Shown here piece after piece: positions 61,001 through 64,000 of a stretch of 64,000 bases of DNA (positions within the stretch are counted from its first letter, which is position 1; every line of letters begins with the position of its first letter). The position numbers and the translations under genes are program-made. The notes beneath the pieces were generated by a model. The model searched no databases and was not told the DNA's origin. It saw only the letters and a program-made list of their open reading frames with translations. Source of the stretch: Ophiura sarsii (Eukaryota > Echinodermata > Ophiuroidea > Amphilepidida > Ophiuridae); contig CM069443.1 of NCBI GenBank assembly GCA_035610835.1, forward strand, positions 86,116,690 to 86,180,689. Reading direction: 5' to 3'.

Positions 61001-63971
61001 TGGAAGAATTCTTTCAATACACTATTTTACGATAAATGCACTTTTCATTTCAATATTTTTAGAGACATCTTCTTCGTACAATCCATTCGATTTCGGATAA
61101 AACAATTGACATCAACGACGAAGGCTTGGTATCTAAAAACCTTGCAAGATTGGAAGTATTTTTTGAAGAACTGAACTATGCTGTTACCAAGGACGTACCG
61201 GCTTATCTGGTAAGACATCTTTCTAGTTGTTCAGTATACAATTAATTATGTCTTTATAGGGCCTGTCAAAACGAGTTCCATTGAGGACAAAAATAATTCA
61301 AAATACATCCCATGGGGTTTTTAAATTAAACTTTTGGACAGGAATTGGAATTTTCAACTGAAACTGATGTTTTTGCGATTCAAATGATACATCCATATAT
61401 TGTATAAAATACATCTAATATTTAAATATTCTGTGGTTTGTCATGAATAATATGGATGAAAATATATGCGCCCCAATCAAAGTTTTAGATTCGTAAATAT
61501 ACGAGTACGCGGGTTGCATGTATTTGAAACACAACAGTATGACCGCGGCTCGAAACTTAATATTTTGGCGCAAGCTTTAATCAAAACACGCGTAGCAGAC
61601 TATCGCGCACACCATGTGGCTGAAAACTGGCCCCTGAACCTGTTTATTCTCCAACTGCTTGTTCAGAGCATCAGAGGCAGAATATAAAATGGCGATAAAA
61701 TCCGGTTAGGGGAGACGTCAAAACTCGACCGCCCGTTGACCGCCGGTTACGTACGGTTCCGCCCGGTTCTTTCAGGTCAAATGTTTTACTGGTATATGAA
61801 TATTCACGCATGCAACACTGAACAACTGCCGGTTGACTTAATGCTGTAACCGGACCAATTTACACTATCAATCTGTTACTTTGCGGTCATAATAGCTCTC
61901 TCTAGCTGCGTTCAGACAGGCGTAAATTCGTATAGAGTAAGCTCGGATTAACGATTGTCCATGTTAAACTTGCGAGTAGTGACCGTGTGGACGGCACCCG
62001 TGTTAACTAATCCGACCTTACTCCGAACCGATTTAATCCTGAGATGTCTCAGGAGTAACGAGCTTAACACGAGCTGCAGTCGGGATTAGCACGCCCGTGT
62101 GGATGCAATTAACACGGTCTCTGGTGTAAATGCGACCTTTCGATGTATAAGGTATTGTAAAATAAATAACATGTTTTCCGTCCAGACATTTAAAAAAAAG
62201 GAGGAGGGAGGGTCTTACTATTAACTATTTTCCAATTTTTTGCTATTTTTTCCAAGATGGCCGACAAGTCGAAATTGACCAACTGACTGTGTCGGGGCCA
62301 CTCCTAAACAGATTTTCCACTATACTTGCCAGAGAAACAAAAAAACATCAAAATTCAGTACATTTTGTTTATTATTTGTGCAATAGACGTATTGCCTGTA
62401 AAATGATATACGGTAACACTGTAAAGATTTGTAACTGAATGTTTGCATGTATATTTTTTCTCTTTAATTTGGGTCAAATAAAATTATATTGTTGTTTGTA
62501 GCCTATGCATGCCTGTGATCTGGTAAAGAAAGATGTTTCATTCATGAATGATGGATAAAATGACAAACATTTACAAATCAGTGTTTTATTATGTTACAGT
62601 CAACACTTCTCTTCCCCTATTTAATGATTATTTACTGAATTTAGGTATTTTTCAAATGTTAAAAATAATTCAAAACTGTATGTGTCTTGAATTAATGAAA
62701 GGATTTCTAAATTATTTCAACAAACCAAGATAATATTATACTTGGGCATGATATAGGTCACTCGAGGGGTCGGGTAGGGGTCAATCGATGCTGTGTAGGT
62801 GACCAATTAAATAAAGCTCTGACAATTTGAAATTTAAAATTTATAATAACATTTTTTTTTTTTAATTCCGGGGACGGGAAACATGGAACCTTTTTTTACT
62901 AGGCCTTACATCTTGTAAACCACCATCCGAAAAAGGCGAAAAATTAGTAACAAAAAGAGAAATTTCGATCTTGAATTCATGTTCAAGCGAGATAATCGAA
63001 TAAAGGAACCGACAATTTGGGAATAACGGAATAAATCGTATGTAAACTGGACACCAATGCTTAGCACCAGGCTGCCGAAAACGGGATTCGAAATAATCAC
63101 AACTCGCGCGGTTGTCATCGGTCATCGGTCAAAGGGTGTACTTCCGATATTTACTCGTAAGCCCCCTGCGATGGTCGTGTTAACTTTGTCGGAAAACTTA
63201 AGAGTAACGTTGTATTTAGTACCGTGTGGACAACTGTCCGGAGTAGAGGGATTGATTGTGGAATTTTAATTGCTGTAGGGTCTAAATTTACGCCGATCAT
63301 TTATGCCTGTCTGAACATGCCTTCTATAATCGTTCTATAAAAATAACCATTCATAGACTTTCGGTATTGATTTTAAAAAGTTAATTGAGCTATAAACAGA
63401 TTGAAAAAGCCAACCCCAGCGAAAATCAATAGCTGCATTGTACTGGTTGTCAACTGAGACTGTTATTGCTCACGCGTGTGACGAGGCACTTTCAACCGGT
63501 CATGTTCACCAGAGTGTAACTATTTGACCTCATTATGTGTGTATATTATAACAGACGACACGTTTTGTGAGAACCGGGCGGAACCGGCCGTAACCGGCGG
63601 TCAACGGGCGGTCGAGTTTTGACGTGATCCCTTAGGGATAAATCATCCACGACCTATAGCATGGTTGTTGTACCGTGTATTAATGTGCATCGTTTCAAAT
63701 GGTGTTACGCTGATTTGTTACACTTGCTATTATATTAATTTACAGATAAAATATAAACATAGGACTATTCATATATTCTGAGAACAATGTATACTTAAAA
63801 TTACATTGGATCTCTTCCCAACAGCCAGAAAGTCTGTTCAGTGACATTGGTGGAACCGCGGGTTTATACATCGGATATTCGTTGATCACCGTGTGTGAGT
63901 TTGCCGCAGTTGCATTGGTACTTCTTCGTTACATCTGTACAAAAAACAGAGCGCAAGAAACACCGGGATAA
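11293..63971 (+). CDS. Chimeric DEG/ENaC (acid-sensing-like) sodium channel with eight LDLa and four HYR modules, complete gene of 26 coding exons
   Basis: Join: 11293-11589, 11832-11973, 15996-16115, 16752-16874, 17710-17823, 18238-18372, 21698-21844, 23862-24077, 25119-25295, 26011-26218, 26528-26616, 31363-31505, 36115-36223, 37917-38177, 38619-38744, 39493-39627, 40251-40373, 41451-41760, 42534-42643, 48991-49154, 53454-53582, 54802-54907, 58463-58535, 58927-58984, 61063-61209, 63825-63971. All introns are GT-AG, all phases match, and the sum is 3909 nt (1302 aa). Order: short cytosolic N-terminus with HG (H52 G53), TM1 (about 64-87), start of the extracellular palm, LDLa x5 (147-359), HYR x4 (360-760), LDLa x3 (761-888), palm/finger/thumb of the ASC domain (889-1254), pre-TM2 and TM2 (1255-1290), short C-tail. 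Typical family members have 500-600 residues; the excess is the inserted cassette. The expected role, from the family, is a trimeric plasma-membrane sodium or cation channel gated by an extracellular stimulus. The stimulus is not readable from sequence. No PPxY motif is seen in the C-tail. An extra symmetric 1-1 exon could have been missed in a large intron. Confidence 0.92.
11832..11973 (+). CDS. Coding exon 2: first extracellular strand with FPAVTVCN motif
   Basis: Residues 100-146, entering in phase 0 and leaving in phase 1 (tat aaa g|gtaaca). It encodes [19 protein letters not shown], the most recognisable DEG/ENaC signature just after TM1. In ordinary channels the finger domain would follow directly. 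Here the phase-1 intron after it opens the inserted module cassette. Confidence 0.93.
11995..12240. repeat. CTTCATTGAATGAAG palindrome cluster in intron 2
   Basis: Three or more occurrences of the palindrome CTTCATTGAATGAAG or halves of it, spaced 60-150 nt, with GTGTACGC words between them, begin 20 nt after exon 2. Confidence 0.55.
12726..13507 (+). repeat. Dispersed 780-nt repeat, copy 1
   Basis: From CGCGTTACACACGGATTTTG to GAGTTTGTACAGGCGG, closely matching 46826-47597 in the same orientation. Copy 2 lies inside a TIR element. Here the TIRs are missing, so this is a truncated copy. Confidence 0.8.
13992..15973. mobile_element. TIR DNA element of about 2 kb in intron 2, TA-flanked
   Basis: TIRs GGGTGTATCAAAAAATAGGAC (13994) and its inverse at 15951-15972, with TA on both sides, suggest a Tc1/mariner-like non-autonomous element. 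The interior contains a direct duplication of about 220 nt (15197-15400 and 15410-15765, TTAAAATGAAGCGGCAGCGT ... GATTAAGGATCGGTCGGGAA), the second copy with a small insertion. No transposase recognised. Its right end is 22 nt from exon 3. Confidence 0.7.
15996..16115 (+). CDS. Coding exon 3: LDLa module 1
   Basis: Residues 147-186, symmetric phase 1-1, 120 nt. A canonical six-cysteine LDL-receptor class A module with the Ca-binding end [11 protein letters not shown]. LDLa modules bind calcium and mediate protein contacts. The end of a TIR transposon lies 22 nt upstream, so the branch region of this intron is probably element-derived. Confidence 0.92.
16752..16874 (+). CDS. Coding exon 4: LDLa module 2
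   Basis: Residues 187-227, phase 1-1. Six cysteines in the LDLa spacing, beginning CGDNQFMC and ending [11 protein letters not shown]. The open frame runs past the donor into a repetitive element (GATACTGG family), but the GTAAGG donor at 16875 ends the exon. Confidence 0.92.
16949..17252. mobile_element. Foldback element built of GATACTGGAAC words
   Basis: Ends TAGGTCCCAATACTG and CAGTATCTGGGACCTA are inverted. Inside, GATACTGGAAC and GTTCCAGTATC alternate about a dozen times. A related fragment is at 26382-26452 with the same right end. Confidence 0.8.
17710..17823 (+). CDS. Coding exon 5: LDLa module 3
   Basis: Residues 228-265, phase 1-1. A canonical six-cysteine module: CTADQFKC, a Pro-Cys-Ile third cysteine, and DCMDKSDE near the end. 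A TCATCG hexamer microsatellite begins about 50 nt into the following intron. Confidence 0.93.
17876..17960. repeat. TCATCG hexanucleotide microsatellite
   Basis: About ten units of GTCATC in intron 5, with impure flanks. It produces spurious Val-Ile and Ser-rich open frames. Confidence 0.9.
18238..18372 (+). CDS. Coding exon 6: divergent LDLa module 4 with four cysteines
   Basis: Residues 266-310, phase 1-1. The core [27 protein letters not shown] keeps the second, fourth, fifth and sixth cysteines of LDLa. The first and third, which pair with each other in the family, are both absent. The donor was set at GTGAGT (18373); GTGGTG three bases earlier keeps the same phase and is an alternative. 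Confidence 0.85.
18373..20062. other. Intron 6, first part, nothing recognised
   Basis: AT-rich. Around 19895 the word AATACTTTTGCGCGGCAGTG resembles a Tc1-type terminus, but I found no matching partner end. Confidence 0.45.
20063..21275. mobile_element. TIR DNA element, long copy (CGGCCGAGTGCACC family)
   Basis: TIRs ATCGGCCGAGTGCACCAATG then ACGGGTA at the left end and the inverse at the right. The last 235 nt match the short copy at 59420-59692, which lacks the interior. No transposase recognised. It holds a tRNA-like segment on the minus strand. Confidence 0.8.
20662..20737 (-). tRNA. tRNA-Asn-like sequence (GTT), probably not functional
   Basis: Minus strand: a TGGCGTGGACAA-like box A region, TGTTAACCGCG giving a GTT anticodon loop, and GGTTCGATTCC for box B. 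The T stem is mismatched and the terminal stem is too long, so I read it as a tRNA-derived or decayed copy inside a transposon. Confidence 0.35.
21698..21844 (+). CDS. Coding exon 7: LDLa module 5
   Basis: Residues 311-359, phase 1-1. Six cysteines, with CGPDQLSC at the start, ICDGIDDSC in the middle and DFADES before the last cysteine. The loop between the second and third cysteines is longer than usual (EDVDSFYTR). It is the last LDLa before the HYR block. Confidence 0.9.
22326..23700. mobile_element. Tc1/mariner-like non-autonomous element with about 120-nt TIRs
   Basis: The left end CGAGGGGCAGTCAGTAAATA and its inverse at the right end are flanked by TA on both sides. Arms of about 120 nt differ at only a few positions, so the copy is fairly young. 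No open transposase frame in the 1.1 kb interior. Confidence 0.85.
23862..24077 (+). CDS. Coding exon 8: first half of HYR module 1
   Basis: Residues 360-431, phase 1-1. After a short linker comes [11 protein letters not shown], the D-x-PP-x-x-x-C opening of HYR (hyalin repeat, immunoglobulin-like), then [12 protein letters not shown], matching the V-x-W-x-x-P/V-x-A-x-DN core. The second half is in exon 9. Confidence 0.88.
24122..24700. repeat. Tandem repeat of about 77 nt, interrupted by a foldback insertion
   Basis: Units with AGATTAATACCGTAAACGTT then CATCAATACCCGTA and ATCTGTAAACATCTTTATGT occur four times. The first is separated from the others by 24192-24515, an insertion with inverted ends TTGACTTGCCCTTTC and GAAAGGGCAAGTCAC around long T and A runs. 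Confidence 0.8.
25119..25295 (+). CDS. Coding exon 9: second half of HYR module 1
   Basis: Residues 432-490, phase 1-1. It ends with [19 protein letters not shown] followed by ANFC, the classic HYR closing pattern (PG-x-x-x-V-x-Y-x-x-x-D-x-x-GN-x-x-x-C). An added cysteine pair (NHC and VCP) may make an extra bridge. Confidence 0.92.
25380..25655. repeat. GGTC/TCGG-rich simple repeat and ACCGTAAACAACATTTG fragment
   Basis: Impure GGTCGGTCGCTCGGTC tetranucleotides surround a short element with TTACCGTAAACAACATTTGA, the same word that ends the foldback at 53286-53396. Confidence 0.65.
26011..26218 (+). CDS. Coding exon 10: first half of HYR module 2
   Basis: Residues 491-559, enters in phase 1 and leaves in phase 2 (aca tg|gtaaca). 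It contains [10 protein letters not shown] and [14 protein letters not shown], matching the HYR opening and Trp strand. Two N-x-T/S sites (NIT, NST) are visible. The DN element is not conserved. Confidence 0.86.
26382..26452. mobile_element. Fragment of the GATACTGGAAC foldback family
   Basis: Contains GATACTGG, GTTCCAGTATC and the shared end TCTGGGACCTAAAGTA, in intron 10 (26219-26527). Confidence 0.7.
26528..26616 (+). CDS. Coding exon 11: second half of HYR module 2
   Basis: Residues 560-589, phase 2 to 1. Reads [18 protein letters not shown] then [11 protein letters not shown]. It keeps the V-x-Y-x-x-x-D and C-x-F-x-V pattern, but the usual GN is lost. Found by phase matching to exon 10 (tg|g makes Trp). 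Confidence 0.83.
26617..28095. other. Intron 11, first part, nothing recognised
   Basis: No module-like exon or clear repeat. Short open frames around 27226-27884 have no recognisable content. Confidence 0.45.
28100..29235. repeat. Tandem repeat of about 130 nt with GCGCGTAGCGCG words
   Basis: About eight to ten diverged units, each with a half-palindromic AATTCGCGCGTAGCGCG word, a TGGCTATT(T/A)TAACAC segment, AAACGTTCCTGAAGCCATC, and TTAAGCTTGAATAATAA. It lies in intron 11. Confidence 0.8.
29540..29612. repeat. AAATGGGTC 18-nt minisatellite
   Basis: About four units of AAATGGGTCGAAACGGGTCC. Confidence 0.8.
29820..30190. repeat. AAATA and AATC microsatellites
   Basis: Mixed AAATAAAT and CAATCAATCAAT runs, followed by GAATGAATG-rich sequence. 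Confidence 0.85.
30317..30953. mobile_element. Foldback element built of GATTGAAA words
   Basis: Ends TACTCTCTTAA and TTAAGAGAGTA are inverted and closely resemble the ends of the 10516 element. The interior has AGATTGAAAA, TCAATCTTT and related words in both orientations at both sides of a plainer centre. Confidence 0.72.
30990..31050. repeat. Longest C-rich homopolymer tract
   Basis: Runs of 10 to 23 C separated by TT, total about 60 nt. Confidence 0.9.
31363..31505 (+). CDS. Coding exon 12: first half of HYR module 3
   Basis: Residues 590-637, phase 1 to 0. [19 protein letters not shown] is the HYR opening and [12 protein letters not shown] stands for the Trp strand. The donor GTAAGT (31506-31511) is followed directly by the left end of a TIR element. 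Confidence 0.86.
31512..31984. mobile_element. TIR element beginning at the exon 12 donor
   Basis: Left end CTTATGGGCGCACAGCACTA and inverted right end TAGTGCTGTGCCCCCTTA. The left end touches the GTAAGT donor of exon 12. The right portion recurs at about 60118-60305 (ATGATCATATCGTAAAATCT). Confidence 0.65.
31985..33035. other. Intron 12 segment, nothing recognised
   Basis: AT-rich. A block near 32800-32870 (TTTCGTCAGGATTAGCTCGT) looks like old retroelement sequence but is too short to call. Confidence 0.4.
33040..33188. mobile_element. Fragment with CCCTGTCACAC-type terminus
   Basis: GATCGCCGTATG is repeated, followed by TGTGACAGGGCCTTAAAGG, the same terminal sequence as the ACGTATG elements in intron 22. 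Confidence 0.6.
33334..33700. repeat. 229-nt tandem duplication with CGTCA pentamers
   Basis: CTGGTGCCGAATACTCACGT at 33334 recurs at 33563 and is followed in both by CGTCACGTCACGTAACGTCA and the same downstream 130 nt with few changes. Confidence 0.85.
33960..34700. repeat. Diverged tandem repeat with AGGGGTCAGAATGTAAAT words
   Basis: Units of roughly 200-250 nt with GGGTTACATGTCACA, GGGGTCAGAAT, and TGACCGATGATTGTCAGGAT-like words, more loosely continuing to about 36020. Confidence 0.55.
34949..35741. mobile_element. TIR element with repeated GGGGTAATCCCGGAC words
   Basis: Left end TAGGGGAAGGTGGGGTAATG with GCGGAC, and its inverse at the right end. GGGGTAATC/G plus CGGAC recurs inside near 34978, 35319 and 35543, and reversed near 35522. 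Related in design and ends to 49198-51051. Confidence 0.8.
36115..36223 (+). CDS. Coding exon 13: second half of HYR module 3
   Basis: Residues 638-673, phase 0 to 1. Reads [20 protein letters not shown] followed by [10 protein letters not shown], a textbook HYR end. The phase fits exon 12 exactly. The open frame continues past the GTAAGT donor, but what follows is not module-like. Confidence 0.9.
36224..37916. other. Intron 13, G- and C-rich homopolymers
   Basis: Contains GGGGTCAAAAAAGTGT words, a G run near 37195-37207 and a C run near 37250-37270. No gene seen. Confidence 0.5.
37917..38177 (+). CDS. Coding exon 14: HYR module 4 in one exon
   Basis: Residues 674-760, phase 1-1. [14 protein letters not shown] opens it, [13 protein letters not shown] is the Trp strand, and [16 protein letters not shown] followed by SFNITLI closes it. 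Unlike the other three HYR modules it has no internal intron. Several N-glycosylation sites (NVT, NGT, NIT). Confidence 0.93.
38619..38744 (+). CDS. Coding exon 15: divergent LDLa module 6 with four cysteines
   Basis: Residues 761-802, phase 1-1. [15 protein letters not shown], then [13 protein letters not shown]. As in exon 6, the first and third LDLa cysteines are both missing, while the acidic Ca-binding end (DCKDGDDE) is intact. Confidence 0.87.
38745..39492. other. Intron 15, nothing recognised
   Basis: A 76-codon minus-strand frame at 38761-38991 has no recognisable content. Confidence 0.4.
39493..39627 (+). CDS. Coding exon 16: unusual LDLa module 7
   Basis: Residues 803-847, phase 1-1. 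Ends [11 protein letters not shown] like other LDLa modules. The second cysteine is missing from its usual place and an extra one appears between the third and fourth ([16 protein letters not shown]). Six cysteines remain, so bridging must be rewired or partly broken. Confidence 0.83.
40251..40373 (+). CDS. Coding exon 17: LDLa module 8
   Basis: Residues 848-888, phase 1-1. A canonical module: [31 protein letters not shown]. It is most like exon 4 at its start (DCGDN-x-F-x-C), so the two may derive from one duplication. It closes the inserted cassette. Confidence 0.92.
40374..41450. other. Intron 17, nothing recognised
   Basis: Plain AT-rich intron without clear repeats. Confidence 0.45.
41451..41760 (+). 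CDS. Coding exon 18: channel finger/palm region resumes
   Basis: Residues 889-991, phase 1 to 2. Longest exon. After a linker it reads [18 protein letters not shown], and near the end [20 protein letters not shown]. The latter matches the DEG/ENaC stretch (GH-x-x-x-DLLL-C-x-x-x-x-x-x-C) that precedes the YGNC motif. Start fixed by phase (g|ct aca cag gat). Confidence 0.9.
42436..42476. repeat. G-rich homopolymer near exon 19
   Basis: About 35 G with two T interruptions, 60 nt upstream of exon 19; a G-quadruplex is possible in the transcript. Confidence 0.85.
42534..42643 (+). CDS. Coding exon 19: YGNCFTFN palm motif
   Basis: Residues 992-1028, phase 2 to 1. Begins [20 protein letters not shown] across the junction. 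YGNC-x-TFN is one of the strongest ASC family signatures, and the Asn/Ser-rich segment after it is a variable loop in the family. Confidence 0.92.
42844..43495. mobile_element. TIR element with CAGGGTGT ends in intron 19
   Basis: CAGGGTGTCCCAGAATG at the left, and ATTCTGGAACACCCTG at the right. CAGGGTGT-type ends are common in mariner-like elements. The right end is duplicated with GTTTTTAGCGTATTTCCATT at 43496-43575. A part at 42978-43050 recurs at 43830-43890. Confidence 0.6.
44470..45780. repeat. Dispersed repeat in several orientations with a poly-G tract
   Basis: Blocks with ACATTTTTGGAAATGAAATG and GTCAGATAATCC occur in direct (44480, 45640) and inverted (45170, 45470) orientation. A similar block is at 5155-5280. 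A run of about 25 G is at 44630-44654. Confidence 0.65.
45815..45960. mobile_element. Foldback element built of ATGACTCAT words
   Basis: Ends CTACACAGAAAGAAAAAAGT then GAGTCATCATCG and the inverse are nearly perfect over 32 nt. Inside, AAAATGAGTCACTACACGGA and its variants repeat in both directions. A poly-G tract follows at 46011-46032. Confidence 0.85.
46792..47851. mobile_element. TIR element of about 1.06 kb holding copy 2 of the 780-nt repeat
   Basis: Ends TATGGTCATGTGTTTTAAGC then TCGCCTCC and, inverted, GGAGGCGAGTTCATAACGCG then TGACCATA. The interior 46826-47597 matches 12726-13507. A short CACCCCTTCC-rich block sits after it. Confidence 0.75.
48021..48139. repeat. GC-rich near-perfect hairpin
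   Basis: Arms of about 50 nt: TAGTAGACCATCAGCAATAA then TAATGGGCGCC, GGC and TTTTGCAGGC, with the inverse reaching GGTCTACTA. The loop is GC-rich (TCGGGCCTGCGGCCTC). Stands out from the AT-rich surroundings. Confidence 0.85.
48991..49154 (+). CDS. Coding exon 20: palm core, EQSEYI and DDGITIRPG
   Basis: Residues 1029-1083, phase 1 to 0. Reads [20 protein letters not shown], then [20 protein letters not shown], then [15 protein letters not shown]. This is an almost consensus ASC palm segment (GL-x-L-x-L-x-x-x-QSEY; G-x-R-V-x-IH; PG-x-x-x-x-I). The preceding intron, 6.3 kb, is the largest in the gene. Confidence 0.94.
49198..51051. mobile_element. TIR element with repeated GGGGCAACTGGTCC words
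   Basis: Left end TAGGGGAGGATGGGGCAACT then GGTCC and the inverse at the right end. The word also occurs near 49387-49420 and reversed at 50155-50190 and 51010-51036. Starts 44 nt after exon 20. No transposase. Confidence 0.8.
51737..51761. repeat. Poly-C tract
   Basis: 25 C in a row in intron 20. Confidence 0.9.
51960..52690. repeat. Third copy of the AAAATGGCCGCC family, inverted
   Basis: Matches the right arm at 7475-8245, with TTTGGAAAGTGATACAGAAC, CACAGAGGTGGGTCTTATAT, and GGCCATTTTGG words, without the SINE. Confidence 0.75.
53286..53396. repeat. Small foldback element upstream of exon 21
   Basis: TTATTAACCGTAAACAACAT then TTG and its inverse CAAATGTTGTTTACGGTAAA enclose about 50 nt. 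Ends 57 nt before exon 21. Confidence 0.75.
53454..53582 (+). CDS. Coding exon 21: YGKC and thumb entry
   Basis: Residues 1084-1126, phase 0-0. [15 protein letters not shown] corresponds to the L-x-x-PYG-x-C motif that opens the thumb; the usual Pro-Tyr is Lys-Tyr here. It ends with FDERYNRK, preparing the Cys-rich thumb of exon 22. Acceptor TTTGTAAG, 57 nt after a foldback element. Confidence 0.87.
54802..54907 (+). CDS. Coding exon 22: cysteine-rich thumb
   Basis: Residues 1127-1161, phase 0 to 1. [17 protein letters not shown] matches C-x-x-x-C-x-x-x-x-(I/V)-x-x-x-CGC of the thumb disulfide ladder, and a further cysteine follows in NGRRC. A very large array of ACGTATG-type repeats fills the next intron. 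Confidence 0.9.
55050..58400. mobile_element. Cluster of ACGTATG-rich foldback elements filling intron 22
   Basis: At least four tandem or nested copies (about 55097-55578, 55581-56420, 56420-57290, 57351-58393) with ends AAGGCCCTGTCACACCATGG then CGTATCGCCTGAACGTATG, several flanked by TTAA. The interiors consist almost wholly of 6-12 nt words such as CAACGTATG, TAGCGTATG, ACGTTAGACATACG in both orientations, rich in CpG and in ACGT palindromes. No coding. A poly-C run lies at 57898-57919. Confidence 0.85.
58463..58535 (+). CDS. Coding exon 23: thumb end with C-x-C-x-x-x-C
   Basis: Residues 1162-1185, phase 1 to 2. [20 protein letters not shown] followed by QACK, the counterpart of the family's C-x-CP-x-x-C segment. 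A different frame of the same bases gives a hydrophobic stretch that looks like a membrane helix, but only this frame fits the splice phases and the family. Confidence 0.86.
58927..58984 (+). CDS. Coding exon 24: S-x-S-x-WPS motif
   Basis: Residues 1186-1205, phase 2 to 0. [18 protein letters not shown] contains the conserved Y-x-x-x-x-S-x-S-x-WPS segment on the palm strand after the thumb. A short exon of 58 nt, found by phase and motif. Confidence 0.9.
59158..60010. repeat. 40-nt satellite (TAGCTCTGCTAATAGACACA), split by a MITE
   Basis: About 14 units of CTTTACCTAGCTCTGCTAAT then AGACACAGAGCTGTTACTTT. The run is broken at 59420-59692 by the short CGGCCGAGTGCACC element and then resumes. 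Confidence 0.9.
59420..59692. mobile_element. Short TIR element (MITE), deletion derivative of the 20063 copy
   Basis: 273 nt. First 60 nt and last about 210-235 nt match the ends of 20063-21275 closely, including ATGCGCCAATTAATTTTGTA and GGGAGGTAGCTTACCTCCCT. The middle is missing. Confidence 0.88.
60020..60310. mobile_element. Fragments of the TACTCTCTAA and GTGCTGTGC families
   Basis: Starts with GTACTCTCTAAAATGTAAAA (end of the 10516 family) and continues with a block matching 31790-31984 up to TTAGTGCTGTGC. Confidence 0.55.
60311..61062. other. Intron 24, last part, nothing recognised
   Basis: AT-rich, with a few TATACGCGTATG words. No gene. Confidence 0.45.
61063..61209 (+). CDS. Coding exon 25: palm/wrist approach to TM2
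   Basis: Residues 1206-1254, phase 0-0. The end reads [20 protein letters not shown], the near-invariant N-x-x-x-L-x-V-(F/Y)-(F/Y)-x-x-L-x-Y segment that precedes TM2 in all DEG/ENaC proteins. Confidence 0.94.
61707..63634. mobile_element. TIR element of 1.9 kb in intron 25 with a nested TIR pair
   Basis: Outer ends of about 60 nt: TAGGGGAGACGTCAAAACTC then GACCGCCCGTTGACC and the inverse ending GAGTTTTGACGTGATCCCTTA. Inner ends near 61906 (GCGTTCAGACAGGCGTAAAT) and 63320 (inverse) mark a second element with reiterated GTGTGGACGG, GGATTA and TTAACACG words. No transposase recognised. Confidence 0.78.
63825..63971 (+). CDS. Coding exon 26: pre-TM2, GYS filter, TM2 and stop
   Basis: Residues 1255-1302 plus TAA. 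Reads [20 protein letters not shown] and then a Val/Ala/Leu-rich helix, ending at [15 protein letters not shown]. The IGG-x-x-GL-x-IG-x-S pattern is the pore. The filter triad is Gly1271-Tyr1272-Ser1273 where vertebrate ASICs have Gly-Ala-Ser. Ser1260 falls at the degenerin gating site. The C-tail is only about 12-15 residues long. Confidence 0.94.
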   Translation, partial: PESLFSDIGGTAGLYIGYSLITVCEFAAVALVLLRYICTKNRAQETPG

Positions 63972-64000
63972 CGACATCAACAGGACCGAGGGTTGGTCAA

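Overview
The window is one stretch of an animal genome, almost certainly a marine invertebrate. It has long introns, about 20 recognisable mobile-element copies, and a mosaic extracellular protein built from LDLa and HYR modules, a combination typical of echinoderms and other non-vertebrate deuterostomes. Tandem repeats carrying GCGCGTAGCGCG-like words and TIR-rich introns are compatible with an echinoderm, but the species cannot be fixed from sequence alone.

One gene fills about 82% of the window. It lies on the + strand from the ATG at 11293 to the TAA at 63971. I assembled 26 coding exons by hand. All splice phases agree, the total is 3909 nt, and the product is 1302 residues. Both ends are those of a DEG/ENaC (amiloride-sensitive, acid-sensing-like) sodium channel: HG gating motif and TM1 in exon 1; the FPAVTVCN motif in exon 2; palm, finger and thumb motifs in exons 18-25; pre-TM2, a GxS filter and TM2 in exon 26. 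Between exon 2 and exon 18, where ordinary family members have a short finger loop, lies a cassette of about 740 residues: five LDLa modules, four HYR modules, then three more LDLa modules. Every module boundary is a phase-1 intron, the signature of exon shuffling. The protein would be a trimeric cation channel whose finger regions carry long module arrays reaching outward. This chimera is the main find.

The 11 kb upstream of the gene holds no other host gene that I can support. It contains a non-LTR retrotransposon with a 5' inversion (1-1427), degraded minus-strand reading frames from an unrecognised virus-like or mobile element with a tail-fibre-like motif (about 2180-4330), a foldback element, a large inverted repeat made of a tandem family and split by a tRNA-Met-derived SINE (6225-8245), and a TIR element carrying a 5'-truncated LINE tail (8247-8842).

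The introns are packed with non-autonomous elements. Many share one design: terminal inverted repeats enclosing a short palindromic word repeated many times in both orientations. The words are GAGTGAAA, GATTGAAA, GATACTGGAAC, ATGACTCAT, GGGGTAATCCCGGAC, GGGGCAACTGGTCC and an ACGTATG family that covers more than 3 kb of intron 22. Several element ends sit within a few bases of splice sites. The gene's 3' UTR and poly(A) site lie beyond the window, and a 5' non-coding exon may lie upstream of 11269.
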